From: Curtobacterium sp. MCBA15_009
GTDB lineage: Bacteria; Actinomycetota; Actinomycetes; Actinomycetales; Microbacteriaceae
Length of the DNA stretch: 64,000 bases
Direction of reading: 5' to 3'
Assembly: GCF_001864895.1 (NCBI RefSeq)
Contig: NZ_MJGO01000023.1
Location: 21,168 to 85,167, forward strand
Of the stretch, positions 24,602-32,901 are shown in pieces. The position numbers and the translations under genes were made by a program. Under the pieces are notes generated by a model. It saw nothing but the letters and a program-made list of their open reading frames with translations. It was not told the DNA's origin and did not search any database. Every line of letters starts with the position of its first letter. Position 1 is the first letter of the stretch.

Positions 24602-25531
24602 CTACCCGGCGGTCGCTCCGTCCTGCGCCTTCGCGAGTGCCGGCATGAGGGCGCTGACGTCCTGGTCGGCGTTCGACAGCACCACGATGTCGACGCGGCG
24701 GTTCAGGGCGAGGTCGGCCTCGGTACCGCCCTTCGCCAACGGCCGGCTCGACCCGAACCCGACGCTCTGCACGTGGTCGCCCGGCATGCCGCCCCGTTCG
24801 ACCAGGTCGCGGAGCACCCCGGTCGCCCTCGCCGCGCTGAGCTCCCAGTTCGTGGCGTAGGGCGCCGTCGAGTTCCGCTGGTCGGCGTGGCCCTCGATGC
24901 TGACGTCGTGGTGGCTCGTCCGCAGCACCGGCGCGATCGCGTCCATGATCCCCTCGGCCTGCGCGGACAGGTCGGCGCTGTTCGTGCCGAAGTAGGTCTC
25001 GCTGCCGACCAGGCGCACCGTCAGCCCGCGGGCGTCGACCGTGAACTGCACGTTCGCGGTCTGTCCGGCCTTCGACAGGTTGCGCTGGATCGCACGCTCG
25101 AGCTTCGTCAGGTCGTCGAGCTCGCGCTTCGCCGCCGCGAGGTCCTGCTTCGACGCGGTCGTCGGCACCACCGTCGAGGCCGGGTCGACGTTCGTGTCCT
25201 TCGTGCCGGACGAGGCCGTGGAGTGGTCGGCCTGCGACTTGTCCGTCGAGTACCCGGAGCCGTCCTCGACCTGGTCCTTCGTCACGACGGTGCCGGACGC
25301 GGTGTCGACCTTCTGCGACTTCACCTCGCCGAAGCCGGTGGCGAGCGAGTTCTTCAGCTGGATGTACTTCTGCTGGTCCACCGTCGACATCGCGAACAGC
25401 ACGAGGAACATGCACATCAGGACGGTGATCATGTCCATGTAGGACGCCATCCAGCGCTCGTCGGGGTGCTCGGCCTCGTCGTGCGACTTCTTCGCGCGAC
25501 CACGGCCACGCCCGCGGGGGTTGGCGCTCAT
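24602..25531 (-). CDS. motB: flagellar stator protein MotB
   Basis: This 309-residue protein has a basic N-terminus (GRGRGRAKKSH) and one membrane helix, MASYMDMITVLMCMFLVLFA (residues 28-47), with the proton-binding Asp in YMDMIT. A Ser/Thr/Asp-rich periplasmic linker follows. The OmpA-like peptidoglycan-binding domain covers about residues 185-285 (VSIEGHADQRNS, then NWELSAARATGVLRDLVERG). It anchors the MotA proton channel to the wall. The start follows the motA stop by two bases. Confidence 0.95.
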   Translation of the reverse strand: MSANPRGRGRGRAKKSHDEAEHPDERWMASYMDMITVLMCMFLVLFAMSTVDQQKYIQLKNSLATGFGEVKSQKVDTASGTVVTKDQVEDGSGYSTDKSQADHSTASSGTKDTNVDPASTVVPTTASKQDLAAAKRELDDLTKLERAIQRNLSKAGQTANVQFTVDARGLTVRLVGSETYFGTNSADLSAQAEGIMDAIAPVLRTSHHDVSIEGHADQRNSTAPYATNWELSAARATGVLRDLVERGGMPGDHVQSVGFGSSRPLAKGGTEADLALNRRVDIVVLSNADQDVSALMPALAKAQDGATAG

Positions 25532-25533
25532 CG

Positions 25534-26358
25534 TCAGGCCGCCAGCTGCTGGTCGTCGGCGTCGACGCTCTTCGCGCCCTTGCCGCCCTTGCCCGCAGCC
25601 GCGTCGACCCGGGCCGCCGGCGGGACCATCGCCTTGAGCCGCTCGCCGAGCAGGCGCGGCTGGCTGCCCGCCTGCACCGCGAGCAGGCCCTCCATGAGCA
25701 GGGTCTGCCGGTCCGTCTCGAGCTGCGCGAGCTTCCGGAGCTTGCCGCCGAACGGCAGCCACAGGAAGTTCGCGGTGAGCAGGCCCCACAGCGTCGCGAC
25801 GAACGCGCTCGCGATGAGCGGGCCGAGCTCGTCCGGCTTGCCGAGGTTCGCGAGCACGTGGGTCAGCGACACCACGGTGCCGATGATGCCGACGGTGGGC
25901 GCGAAGCCGCCGAGCCCCATGAAGAACGCGCTCGCGCTCCGCATCGGCGCGTTGTTCGACTCGATCTCGTCCTCGAGCAGGATCCGCAGCTCGTCACCGT
26001 CGGTGCCGTCGGCGATGTTCTGCAGCGCCTTCTTCATGAACGGGTCGTCGTGCTTGTCGGCCTCCTGCTCGAGGGCGAGCAGCCCGTTCGCCCGCGCCGT
26101 CTCGGCCAGGCCGACCACGTCGTCGATGACGGACTGCGGCGGGGTGACCTTGCCGGTGAACGCCTTCGGCACGGCCTTGAACGCGGCGAGGGCGTCCTTG
26201 AGCGTCGTGCTCGCGACCCCGCAGCCGATGGTGGCGACGAAGACGAGGAGCATCGGCGCGGGCAGGAAGAGCCCCGCCATCTCGACGTGCTCCATCTGCG
26301 CCATGCCGAACAGGGCGCCGAAGGCCAGGAGGATCCCGATGATGGTCGCGATGTCCAC
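25534..26358 (-). CDS. motA: flagellar stator protein MotA
   Basis: This 274-residue protein has four membrane helices, two near the N-terminus (MDIATIIGILLAFGALFGMA) and two around residues 145-205 (GLGGFAPTVGIIGTVVSLTH, then VATLWGLLTANFLWLPFG). The cytoplasmic loop carries the charged residues that contact FliG. A Lys/Gly-rich tail follows. With MotB it forms the proton-driven stator. It begins at a GTG one base after the flbD stop. Confidence 0.95.
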   Translation of the reverse strand: MDIATIIGILLAFGALFGMAQMEHVEMAGLFLPAPMLLVFVATIGCGVASTTLKDALAAFKAVPKAFTGKVTPPQSVIDDVVGLAETARANGLLALEQEADKHDDPFMKKALQNIADGTDGDELRILLEDEIESNNAPMRSASAFFMGLGGFAPTVGIIGTVVSLTHVLANLGKPDELGPLIASAFVATLWGLLTANFLWLPFGGKLRKLAQLETDRQTLLMEGLLAVQAGSQPRLLGERLKAMVPPAARVDAAAGKGGKGAKSVDADDQQLAA

Positions 26359-26359
26359 G

Positions 26360-26662
26360 TCAGCGACCCCCGTCCTGCACGCGCGGGTGCTGCGGGTGGA
26401 TCGGTGCCACCGGGGCGAGGGTCGGCTGCGGGCCGGTCGCGTCGCGGAGTGCGCCGACGGAGGTGTCGGTGCCGTAGGCCATCCCGACGATCCGGGCGCG
26501 GTACGCGGCGATGAGGTCGATGACGTCGGCCATGGACTCGCGGACGATGTACTTCGCCCCGTCGACCATGATGAGCGTCGTGTCCGGCGTCTCCTGGATG
26601 CGCTCCACGAGATCGGGGTTCACAGCGAATCCGCTGCCGTTCAGTCGTGTGACGACGATCAT
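26360..26662 (-). CDS. flbD: FlbD/SwrD-like flagellar protein
   Basis: The first 60 residues, MIVVTRLNGSGFAVNPDLVE, RIQETPDTTLIMVDGAKYIV and RESMADVIDLIAAYR, match the small FlbD/SwrD family found between flgE and motA/fliL in Gram-positive flagellar operons. In Bacillus subtilis SwrD supports stator power. At 100 residues it has an extra Pro/Thr-rich tail. The ATG at 26662 is used because the upstream open frame continues through the promoter zone. It is the first gene of this operon and has its own sigma-28 type promoter. Confidence 0.88.
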   Translation of the reverse strand: MIVVTRLNGSGFAVNPDLVERIQETPDTTLIMVDGAKYIVRESMADVIDLIAAYRARIVGMAYGTDTSVGALRDATGPQPTLAPVAPIHPQHPRVQDGGR

Positions 26663-26738
26663 GGCCCGTCCTGGTTCTCGATCGTCCCGCCGCCGTCCGT
26701 GGGGCGGGATGCCGCCCGTCCGTGGGCTGCACCGAGGA

Positions 26739-26765
26739 CTATCGGCGGGGTCGGCGGCGGCGTTA
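26739..26765 (-). promoter_or_regulatory. sigma-28 type promoter of the flbD-csrA operon
   Basis: The minus strand reads TAAC (26762-26765), 15 bases, GCCGATAG (26739-26746), very close to the FliA/WhiG consensus TAAA-N15-GCCGATAA. It lies about 75 bases before the flbD ATG. Confidence 0.75.
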
Positions 26766-26776
26766 GCGGTGGGCAC

Positions 26777-26782
26777 TACCCT
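26777..26782 (+). promoter_or_regulatory. -10 box of a leaderless promoter
   Basis: TACCCT ends six bases before the GTG at 26789. It lies within 12 bases of the divergent flbD -35 element, so the two promoters are back to back. Confidence 0.45.
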
Positions 26783-26788
26783 GGCCCG

Positions 26789-27916
26789 GTGCTCACCACC
26801 ACTGACCTGACCGTCGGCCCTCGTGGCCGGCGGTTCTGCTCCGCACTGCTCGACCAGGTGCTCGACGCCGACGGGCCCGCGGCGGAGCGTCTCGGGCAGG
26901 TGCGGTTCTGGGCCGAGTACCACCTGGCGCGGGAGCGCGGTGACGGCGTCTCGTTGTTCGGCGCCGGAACCGACCCCCGACCCGTCCCGGAGCCGGCGCC
27001 GCCCGTCACCGAGGTCGCGGCGGCGCTCGACGCTGCGTTCGCGACGGTCACGCCGTCCGACGTCGGCGTGCGGCACGTCCTCCGCGCGCTTGCCGACACC
27101 ACCGCCAGCGCGATGTCGTGGCAGGAACCGGACGCGGCCGACGTCGTGCTCGCAGACGCCGCTCTGGCACCCGTCGTCGCACGCCTGGCCACCGCCTGGG
27201 CGGGCCTGCCGGCGGTCCGGTCAGTGCTCGACGCGCCGCGCGGTGCCCCGCAGTGGAGCACGGTGTTCCACGGCGAGCACGGCCGCCACCCCGAGCACGG
27301 TGAGGGACCGGACGCCGCGGGCCGCGCGCTCGCCGCCTGGCGCACGGCACTCGAGGACGAGGTCGCAGCGGTGCGCCCGCGCGATCGACGGCGCCCGGCC
27401 GACGCAGCGGTGGGCGGTTCGTGGTGGTCCACCCCTCCTGACGGGCTCGTCACCACGACGGCCGCGCACGGCGCGAACGGCCCGGTCGGCCTGTGGGCGG
27501 TCGAGGACGACTTCGGCTGGGAACGCGCCGCGGTCGCGCCCGTGCACACGGCGCCCGGTGCGCGCGTCCTGGTGGTCGACGACGCGGACGACTGGGCCGC
27601 ACTGTGCCGGCGGTGGTCGGTCGACGTCAGCGGCACGACCCGGCGGCACGACTGGTACCACACGACCGGGCGCGACGGCGACTGGGTGACCCCCGACTGG
27701 GCCGGGGTCGCCGAGGAACACGACGCCGTCCACCTGACGGTCCTCTGCTGGCTCCGCGCCGCCGGGACGGCGGTCCCGGTCGGCGCCGGAGCGGCCAGTG
27801 TCATCGCCGGGTGGACGCCCGGCGCCACGGTCTGGCTCAGCGATCCGCAACCGGCGCCCGGGGCGACCGAGGACTGGGTGTTCGACGACAACGATCTCGG
27901 CTGGCACCGCGCCTGA
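26789..27916 (+). CDS. uncharacterised 375-residue protein
   Basis: This soluble, acidic protein is not recognised. Its composition is normal for a gene of this organism, and the stop lies shortly before the murA promoter. Trp-rich stretches stand out (WEDDFGWERA-like, DWYHTTGRDGDWVTPDWAG, EDWVFDDNDLGWHRA), suggesting a beta-rich C-terminal half. The N-terminal 150 residues are helical and Ala-rich. The GTG was chosen for the TACCCT box six bases upstream. It is the first gene of the non-flagellar block that splits the flagellar operon. Confidence 0.65.
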   Translation: MLTTTDLTVGPRGRRFCSALLDQVLDADGPAAERLGQVRFWAEYHLARERGDGVSLFGAGTDPRPVPEPAPPVTEVAAALDAAFATVTPSDVGVRHVLRALADTTASAMSWQEPDAADVVLADAALAPVVARLATAWAGLPAVRSVLDAPRGAPQWSTVFHGEHGRHPEHGEGPDAAGRALAAWRTALEDEVAAVRPRDRRRPADAAVGGSWWSTPPDGLVTTTAAHGANGPVGLWAVEDDFGWERAAVAPVHTAPGARVLVVDDADDWAALCRRWSVDVSGTTRRHDWYHTTGRDGDWVTPDWAGVAEEHDAVHLTVLCWLRAAGTAVPVGAGAASVIAGWTPGATVWLSDPQPAPGATEDWVFDDNDLGWHRA

Positions 27917-27995
27917 CTTCTCATGGACGGTGTATTCCCGCGCTCCATGTGAACACCCTGGGTGCTGTACCCCTCGTTTTATCTCATGAGCGTGT

Positions 27996-28001
27996 TACCG
28001 T
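27996..28001 (+). promoter_or_regulatory. -10 box of the leaderless murA promoter
   Basis: TACCGT ends six bases before the ATG at 28008. Upstream, CATGGA (27922-27927) and TCCATG (27944-27949) form an inverted pair, and CTCATGAG (27983-27990) is a palindrome. These are possible binding sites for the protein's own helix-turn-helix domain, which is speculation. Confidence 0.45.
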
Positions 28002-28007
28002 GACGAC

Positions 28008-29582
28008 ATGTCCGACACCACCTCCGTCGTCACGCCGATCGCCCCGGCAGCCACCACCGCCGCGCCGCTCCGCGAGGTCGGCGCCCTCATCCGGGGCGCC
28101 CGCAAGGGTCGCAGCATGACCCAGGCGCAGCTCGCCGAACGCGTCGGCACGAGCCAGAGCGCGATCAACCGCATCGAGCAGGGCGGCCAGAACCTGTCCC
28201 TCGAGATGCTCACCCGCATCAGCGACGCCCTCGACCAGCAGATCGTCTCGATCGGCGGCGCCCCGCAGCGCGCCCACCTGCGCGTGCAGGGCGGTCGCAA
28301 GCTGAGCGGCTCCATCGCCGTGAACTCGAGCAAGAACGCCGCCGTCGCGCTGCTCTGCGCCTCGCTGCTCAACCGCGGCGTCACCCGCCTGCACAAGGTG
28401 GCGCGCATCGTCGAGGTCGACCGGATCATCGACGTGCTCCGCAGCCTCGGCGCGAGCGTCACCTGGAGCGAGGACGGCGAGACGCTCGAGATCGTCGCGC
28501 CCGACGACCTGCGTCTCGACGCGATCGACGCCGACGCCGCCCGTCGCACCCGGAGCGTCCTCATGTTCCTCGGTCCGCTCAGCGGCCGCTTCGAGTCCTT
28601 CCGACTCCCCTACGCCGGCGGCTGCGACCTCGGCACCCGCACGGTCGAGCCGCACCTCATCGCGCTGCGCCCCTTCGGCGTCGACGTCGAGGCGACCTCC
28701 GGCTGGTACGAGGTCGGCGTCGCGAACCAGGCCGTCCCGACGAAGTCCGTCGTGCTCACCGAGCGTGGCGACACGGTCACCGAGAACGCGATCCTCGCCG
28801 CGGCCGCCCGCGACGGTGAGACCGTCATCCGCAACGCCAGCCCCAACTACATGGTGCAGGACCTCTGCTTCTTCCTCGAGCTGCTCGGGGTGCGCATCGA
28901 GGGCATCGGCACGACCACGCTCCGCATCACCGGCAAGAGCCGCATCGACGAGGTCGTGGACTACTGGCCGAGCGAGGACCCGGTCGAGGCCATGAGCCTG
29001 CTCACCGCCGGCATCGTCACCGGTTCGACCCTGACCGTCACGCGCGCACCGATCGAGTTCCTCGAGATCGAGCTCGCCACCCTCGCCGAGATGGGGCTGC
29101 GCTTCGACGTCAGCGAGGAGTACGCCGCCGCGAACGGCCGCACCCGCCTGGTCGACGTCACCGTGCACCCGTCCGAGCTGCACGCGCCGATCGACAAGAT
29201 CCACGCGATGCCGTTCCCCGGCCTGAACATCGACAACCTGCCGTTCTTCGTCGTCATCGCGGCCTGCGCGTCGGGCACCACGCTCGTGCACGACTGGGTG
29301 TACGAGGGCCGGGCGATCCACCTGCTCGACCTGACCCGCCTCGGTGCGAGCGTGACCCTGCGCGACCCGCACCGGCTCGACGTCACGGGCCCGACGCACT
29401 TCTCCGGCGCCGAGATCAGCTGCCCGCCGGCGCTCCGGCCCGCCGTGGTCATCCTGCTGGCGATGCTCGCGGCCAAGGGCGAGAGCGTACTCCGCAACGT
29501 GGGCATCATCGCCCGTGGCTACGAGCAGCTGCAGGAGCGCCTCAACTCGCTCGGCGCGTCGATCGAGACGTTCCACGACTGA
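28008..29582 (+). CDS. murA: HTH (XRE) domain fused to UDP-GlcNAc 1-carboxyvinyltransferase (MurA)
   Basis: This 524-residue protein joins an XRE-type helix-turn-helix (about residues 24-78: MTQAQLAERVGTSQSAINRI, EQGGQNLSLEMLTRISDAL) to a full MurA enzyme. MurA transfers enolpyruvate from PEP to UDP-GlcNAc, the first committed step of peptidoglycan synthesis. The active-site Lys-Asn is present at SSKNAA (K109), the fosfomycin-reactive Cys at GGCDLG (C206), the catalytic Asp region at NIDNLPFF (about 408) and the ending RGYEQLQERLNSLGA. It should therefore be active. MurA is normally about 420-430 residues, so the extra 90 are the HTH. The start is leaderless (TACCGT, six bases). Confidence 0.9.
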   Translation: MSDTTSVVTPIAPAATTAAPLREVGALIRGARKGRSMTQAQLAERVGTSQSAINRIEQGGQNLSLEMLTRISDALDQQIVSIGGAPQRAHLRVQGGRKLSGSIAVNSSKNAAVALLCASLLNRGVTRLHKVARIVEVDRIIDVLRSLGASVTWSEDGETLEIVAPDDLRLDAIDADAARRTRSVLMFLGPLSGRFESFRLPYAGGCDLGTRTVEPHLIALRPFGVDVEATSGWYEVGVANQAVPTKSVVLTERGDTVTENAILAAAARDGETVIRNASPNYMVQDLCFFLELLGVRIEGIGTTTLRITGKSRIDEVVDYWPSEDPVEAMSLLTAGIVTGSTLTVTRAPIEFLEIELATLAEMGLRFDVSEEYAAANGRTRLVDVTVHPSELHAPIDKIHAMPFPGLNIDNLPFFVVIAACASGTTLVHDWVYEGRAIHLLDLTRLGASVTLRDPHRLDVTGPTHFSGAEISCPPALRPAVVILLAMLAAKGESVLRNVGIIARGYEQLQERLNSLGASIETFHD

Positions 29583-29634
29583 CGCGAGCGCGGCACGCTC
29601 GCGCACGCGCGGTACGTTCGCGCTCGCGCACGTC

Positions 29635-29689
29635 CAGTGAGCAGAAGACGTCGGGTCGGCACCTTCGACCCGACGTCTTCTGCTCACTG
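29635..29689 (+). repeat. 23-bp perfect inverted repeat, terminator-like, copy 1 of a dispersed element
   Basis: 29635-29657 pairs perfectly with 29667-29689 around nine bases. It follows murA by about 50 bases and probably ends its transcript. The left arm, with five preceding bases (28 bases in all, 29630-29657), recurs exactly at 32834-32861. Confidence 0.85.
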
Positions 29690-29746
29690 TGTGCATCCCC
29701 CACGTGATCCGCGTTGACTGGAGTGTCGGTCGAACGAGGAGTGCGC

Positions 29747-31327
29747 GTGCTGGGTCCTGAACTGGTGGTCGTGCTCGGCCTCGCCATCGCGTTGACGGCC
29801 GGGCTCGCCGACCGCCTGCGGGTCGCCCCGCCCGTGCTGCTGCTCGTCTTCGGCGCCCTGCTCGCCTTCGTACCGGCGTTCGCGCACGTCGAGCTGCCCG
29901 CCGACGCCGTGCTGCTGCTCTTCCTGCCGGCGCTGCTGTACTGGGAGAGCCTCACCACGTCGCTGCGCGAGATCCGGAAGAACCTGCGCGGCATCGTGCT
30001 GATGGGCACCCTGCTCGTCGTCGTGACGGCGGGCGCGGTCGCCGTGCTGCTGCACCTGCTCGGCATGCCGTGGGGGCCGGCCTGGGTGCTCGGTGCCGCC
30101 GTCGCGCCGACCGACGCCACCGCGGTTGGTGTGCTCACGAAGATGCTGCCCCGGCGCAACGTGACGGTGCTCCGCGCGGAGAGCCTGGTCAACGACGGCA
30201 CCACCCTCGTCGTCTACGGCATCGCGGTCGCGGTGACCGTCGGCACGCAGGAGCTGACCTTCTGGGGCGTGTCCGGCATGCTCGCGCTGTCCTACCTGGG
30301 CGGCGTCGCGGCCGGTCTCGCCGCGGCGTGGGTCGGCACCCTGGTGCTCCGACGGGTCGACACCGTCGTGCTCGAGAACCTCGTCACCCTGCTCGTGCCG
30401 TTCGCCGCGTTCCTGGCGGCCGAGGCGATCGGCGCCTCGGGCGTCCTGGCGGTGGTGGCGGCCGGGATCGTCGTGAGCCAGGTCGGTCCGAAGCTCGACC
30501 GTGCCGAGACCCGGCAGCAGGTCCGCGCGTTCTGGTCCTTCCTGACCTTCCTGCTCAACGGAGCGCTGTTCGTGCTGGTCGGCATCGAGGCGATGGTCGC
30601 CGCCCGCGCGCTCGAACCCCGCGACCTGCTGCGCGCCGGCGGGATCATCCTCGCCGTCGCCGCCGTCCTCGTGCTCGTGCGCTTCGCCTTCCTCAACGCC
30701 GCGGGCGGTGCCGTCTGGGTCGTCACCCGGCGCACCGGCGGCGCACCGCGCGAAGGGCACCGCGACCGGCTGGTGAGCGGCTTCGCCGGGTTCCGCGGCG
30801 CGGTGTCGCTCGCGATGGCCGTCGCCGTGCCGCGCACCCTCGAGTCCGGCAGCGGGTTCCCGGACCGCGACCTCATCGTCTTCGTGACCGCCGGGGTCGT
30901 CGTCGTGACCATCGTCGGGCAGGCGCTCGTGCTGCCCGCGGTGCTCCGGGCCGCCGCGCTGCCCGAGGACGAGTCCGTCGGCGAGGAGCGCCGGTACGCC
31001 GAACGGACGGCCATCGAGGAAGCGCTCGCCGCGCTCCCCCGCCTCGCCCGCTCCGCCGGTGCCGACCGCGCCACGGTCGAGCGGGTGCGGAAGGACTACG
31101 AGGCACACCTCGACGTCATCCAGGCCCGCGAGGAGGACGACGACGACCACCCCGCCGTGCAGCGGCACGACAGCGCCGTCGCCCTGGAACTCGCGCTCGT
31201 GCAGCACAAGGCGGCGACGCTGCTGCGCCTCCGCGACGCCGACGAGATCGACGACCTGGTCCTCCGGCAGGTGCGCGCCGGCTACGACGCGGAAGAAGCC
31301 CGGCTCGGCGGCATCACACCCCCGTGA
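29747..31327 (+). CDS. Na+/H+ antiporter, CPA1 (NhaP-like) family
   Basis: This protein of 526 residues exchanges sodium (or potassium) for protons across the membrane. It has about 12 hydrophobic helices up to residue 370. The ion-site motifs of the CPA1 family are present: APTDATAVG (about residue 117) and ESLVNDGTTLVVYG (about residue 145). A charged cytosolic tail of about 130 residues follows. The frame is open from a TTG at 29714, but GAGGAG lies five bases before the GTG at 29747, which I prefer. It is downstream of the hairpin at 29635, so it probably has its own promoter. Confidence 0.88.
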   Translation: MLGPELVVVLGLAIALTAGLADRLRVAPPVLLLVFGALLAFVPAFAHVELPADAVLLLFLPALLYWESLTTSLREIRKNLRGIVLMGTLLVVVTAGAVAVLLHLLGMPWGPAWVLGAAVAPTDATAVGVLTKMLPRRNVTVLRAESLVNDGTTLVVYGIAVAVTVGTQELTFWGVSGMLALSYLGGVAAGLAAAWVGTLVLRRVDTVVLENLVTLLVPFAAFLAAEAIGASGVLAVVAAGIVVSQVGPKLDRAETRQQVRAFWSFLTFLLNGALFVLVGIEAMVAARALEPRDLLRAGGIILAVAAVLVLVRFAFLNAAGGAVWVVTRRTGGAPREGHRDRLVSGFAGFRGAVSLAMAVAVPRTLESGSGFPDRDLIVFVTAGVVVVTIVGQALVLPAVLRAAALPEDESVGEERRYAERTAIEEALAALPRLARSAGADRATVERVRKDYEAHLDVIQAREEDDDDHPAVQRHDSAVALELALVQHKAATLLRLRDADEIDDLVLRQVRAGYDAEEARLGGITPP

Positions 31328-31387
31328 CCACAGGGGTGCGGCGCGCCGTCGCCGGATCGCCGAGCGCCGCCTGCGGCGGACTGCGCG

Positions 31388-31948
31388 CTACGCGTCTGGC
31401 TGGTCGCCGGTGGCGTCGCCGCTCGGCGCGGGGTCGGACGCGAGTGCCCGCCGCCGCTGCGTGACCTGCACCGCGATCGCCACCGGCACCGCGACGAGGG
31501 CGACGGCGCGCAGCCACGGCCGGTCGAGGACGTGCCGCGTCGCGTGGTCGAGCGACACCGGACCGGGGCCGCCCAGGGCGAACATCGCCGCCGTGAAGCC
31601 GAGGAACGCCGGGAACTCGAGGCCGCCGTCCGCGTTGAAGAACCCGTTCGGCGTGTGCACGCTCGACGCGACGCCCATGGTCGTGGCGGCCCCGGCGCCC
31701 GCGATCGGCGTGGCGAGCCCGAGGGCCAGCGCCGCTCCGGAACCCGCCTCGCCGATCCCCGCGAGCACGGCGTTGCGGCGGCCGGGCCGGAAGCCCATGG
31801 CGTGCATGCCCTGGGCGGTCCCCTCGATCCCGCCCCCGCCGAACGCGCCGAAGAGCTTCTGGGAGCCGTGCGAGACGAGTACCGCCCCCAGCGCGACGCG
31901 GAGCAGGGTGCGGGCGGTGACCGAAGCGGTGGTGACGTGCTGGCTCAT
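31388..31948 (-). CDS. DoxX-family membrane protein
   Basis: This 186-residue protein has four hydrophobic helices. The DoxX pattern is RVALGAVLVSHGSQKLFGAF near the N-terminus, then GIGEAGSGAALALGLATPIA. DoxX-like proteins are small inner-membrane proteins linked to redox balance; the exact role here is unknown. The ATG at 31948 has AGGAGG six bases upstream. It converges on the antiporter gene (60 bases between stops) and is divergent from mtnN. Confidence 0.82.
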   Translation of the reverse strand: MSQHVTTASVTARTLLRVALGAVLVSHGSQKLFGAFGGGGIEGTAQGMHAMGFRPGRRNAVLAGIGEAGSGAALALGLATPIAGAGAATTMGVASSVHTPNGFFNADGGLEFPAFLGFTAAMFALGGPGPVSLDHATRHVLDRPWLRAVALVAVPVAIAVQVTQRRRALASDPAPSGDATGDQPDA

Positions 31949-32079
31949 GCGATCCTCCTGGTCGTCGGTGCGGCCCGCCCCGAGCGGGACGACCGCGGTG
32001 TCGCCGACCGTACGCCGCGGCACGCCGTCCGGGACGTGCCGGTGTCCGCGACGTCCGTGGCGCGTGCGAGGATCGATCA

Positions 32080-32793
32080 GTGCTCCCCCACCAACGCCCG
32101 ATCGCGGTCGTCATCGCCGCCATGAGTGAAGAGGTCGCGGCCTTCGCCTCGCTCTTCGACGGCACGCCGGTCCTCGACGGCCCGGTCGGCGGCCACGACG
32201 ACCACCACCTGCTCGAGATCGACGGCGCGACCGTCGCGGTGCGCCGCAGCGGCATCGGTTTCACGAACGCCACCGCCACCGTGGCGCACTGCTTCCACGA
32301 CTACGGTCCCGGCGTGCCGGTGATCAGCGTGGGCACGGCCGGCGGGCTGATGCACGGCGTCGCGATCGGCGACGTGGTCGTAGGGGACCGCTACGTGAAC
32401 CTCAACGCCGACGCGACGGCCTTCGGCTACGCGCTCGGCCAGGTCCCGGGCATGCCGACGGGCTACGCCCCGGACGACCGGCTGCTCGCGCTCGCACGCG
32501 ACGCCGACACCGGGGACCGGGTGCTGGCCGCGACCATCGGCTCGAGCGAGGTCTTCGTCACCGAGGGCCGCGCCCGCCTGCTCCGCGACGCCTTCCCCAC
32601 CGTCGCCGCGGTCGACATGGAGTCGGCGGCGATCGCGCAGTTCGCGCACGTGCACGACATGCCGTTCGTCTCGGTCCGGTGCATCAGCGACCTGTGCGCC
32701 CCCGACGGCGACGAGTTCCGCGAGCACCTGGACGACGCGGCTGCCCGGGCGGCCCGGGTCGTGCACGACATCGTCCTCGGCCTGACGGCCTGA
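32080..32793 (+). CDS. mtnN: 5'-methylthioadenosine / S-adenosylhomocysteine nucleosidase
   Basis: This 237-residue enzyme hydrolyses MTA and SAH to adenine and the thioribose sugars, recycling products of methylation and polyamine synthesis. Family residues are visible: the N-terminal AMSEEVAAF (catalytic Glu, about residue 18), ISVGTAGGL (about residue 82), VDMESAAIAQ (ribose-binding Glu, about 183) and RCISDLCAPDG (general acid Asp, about 205). The start is a GTG with no ribosome binding site; GAGGAT lies six bases upstream, a weak leaderless -10. Length is normal. Confidence 0.92.
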   Translation: MLPHQRPIAVVIAAMSEEVAAFASLFDGTPVLDGPVGGHDDHHLLEIDGATVAVRRSGIGFTNATATVAHCFHDYGPGVPVISVGTAGGLMHGVAIGDVVVGDRYVNLNADATAFGYALGQVPGMPTGYAPDDRLLALARDADTGDRVLAATIGSSEVFVTEGRARLLRDAFPTVAAVDMESAAIAQFAHVHDMPFVSVRCISDLCAPDGDEFREHLDDAAARAARVVHDIVLGLTA

Positions 32794-32833
32794 GGAGCTG
32801 CGGCCTGACGCAGGGCGGGGCCGGGTGGGCCCG

Positions 32834-32891
32834 ACGTCCAGTGAGCAGAAGACGTCGGGTCCCACGAGCACACCCGTCGTCTTCTGCTCAC
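32834..32891. repeat. inverted repeat, copy 2 of the dispersed element, convergent terminator
   Basis: 32841-32860 pairs with 32872-32891 with one mismatch around an 11-base loop. It lies between the convergent mtnN and beta-galactosidase genes and can end both transcripts. 28 bases (32834-32861) are identical to 29630-29657. Confidence 0.85.
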
Positions 32892-32901
32892 CGGGCGCCC
32901 C

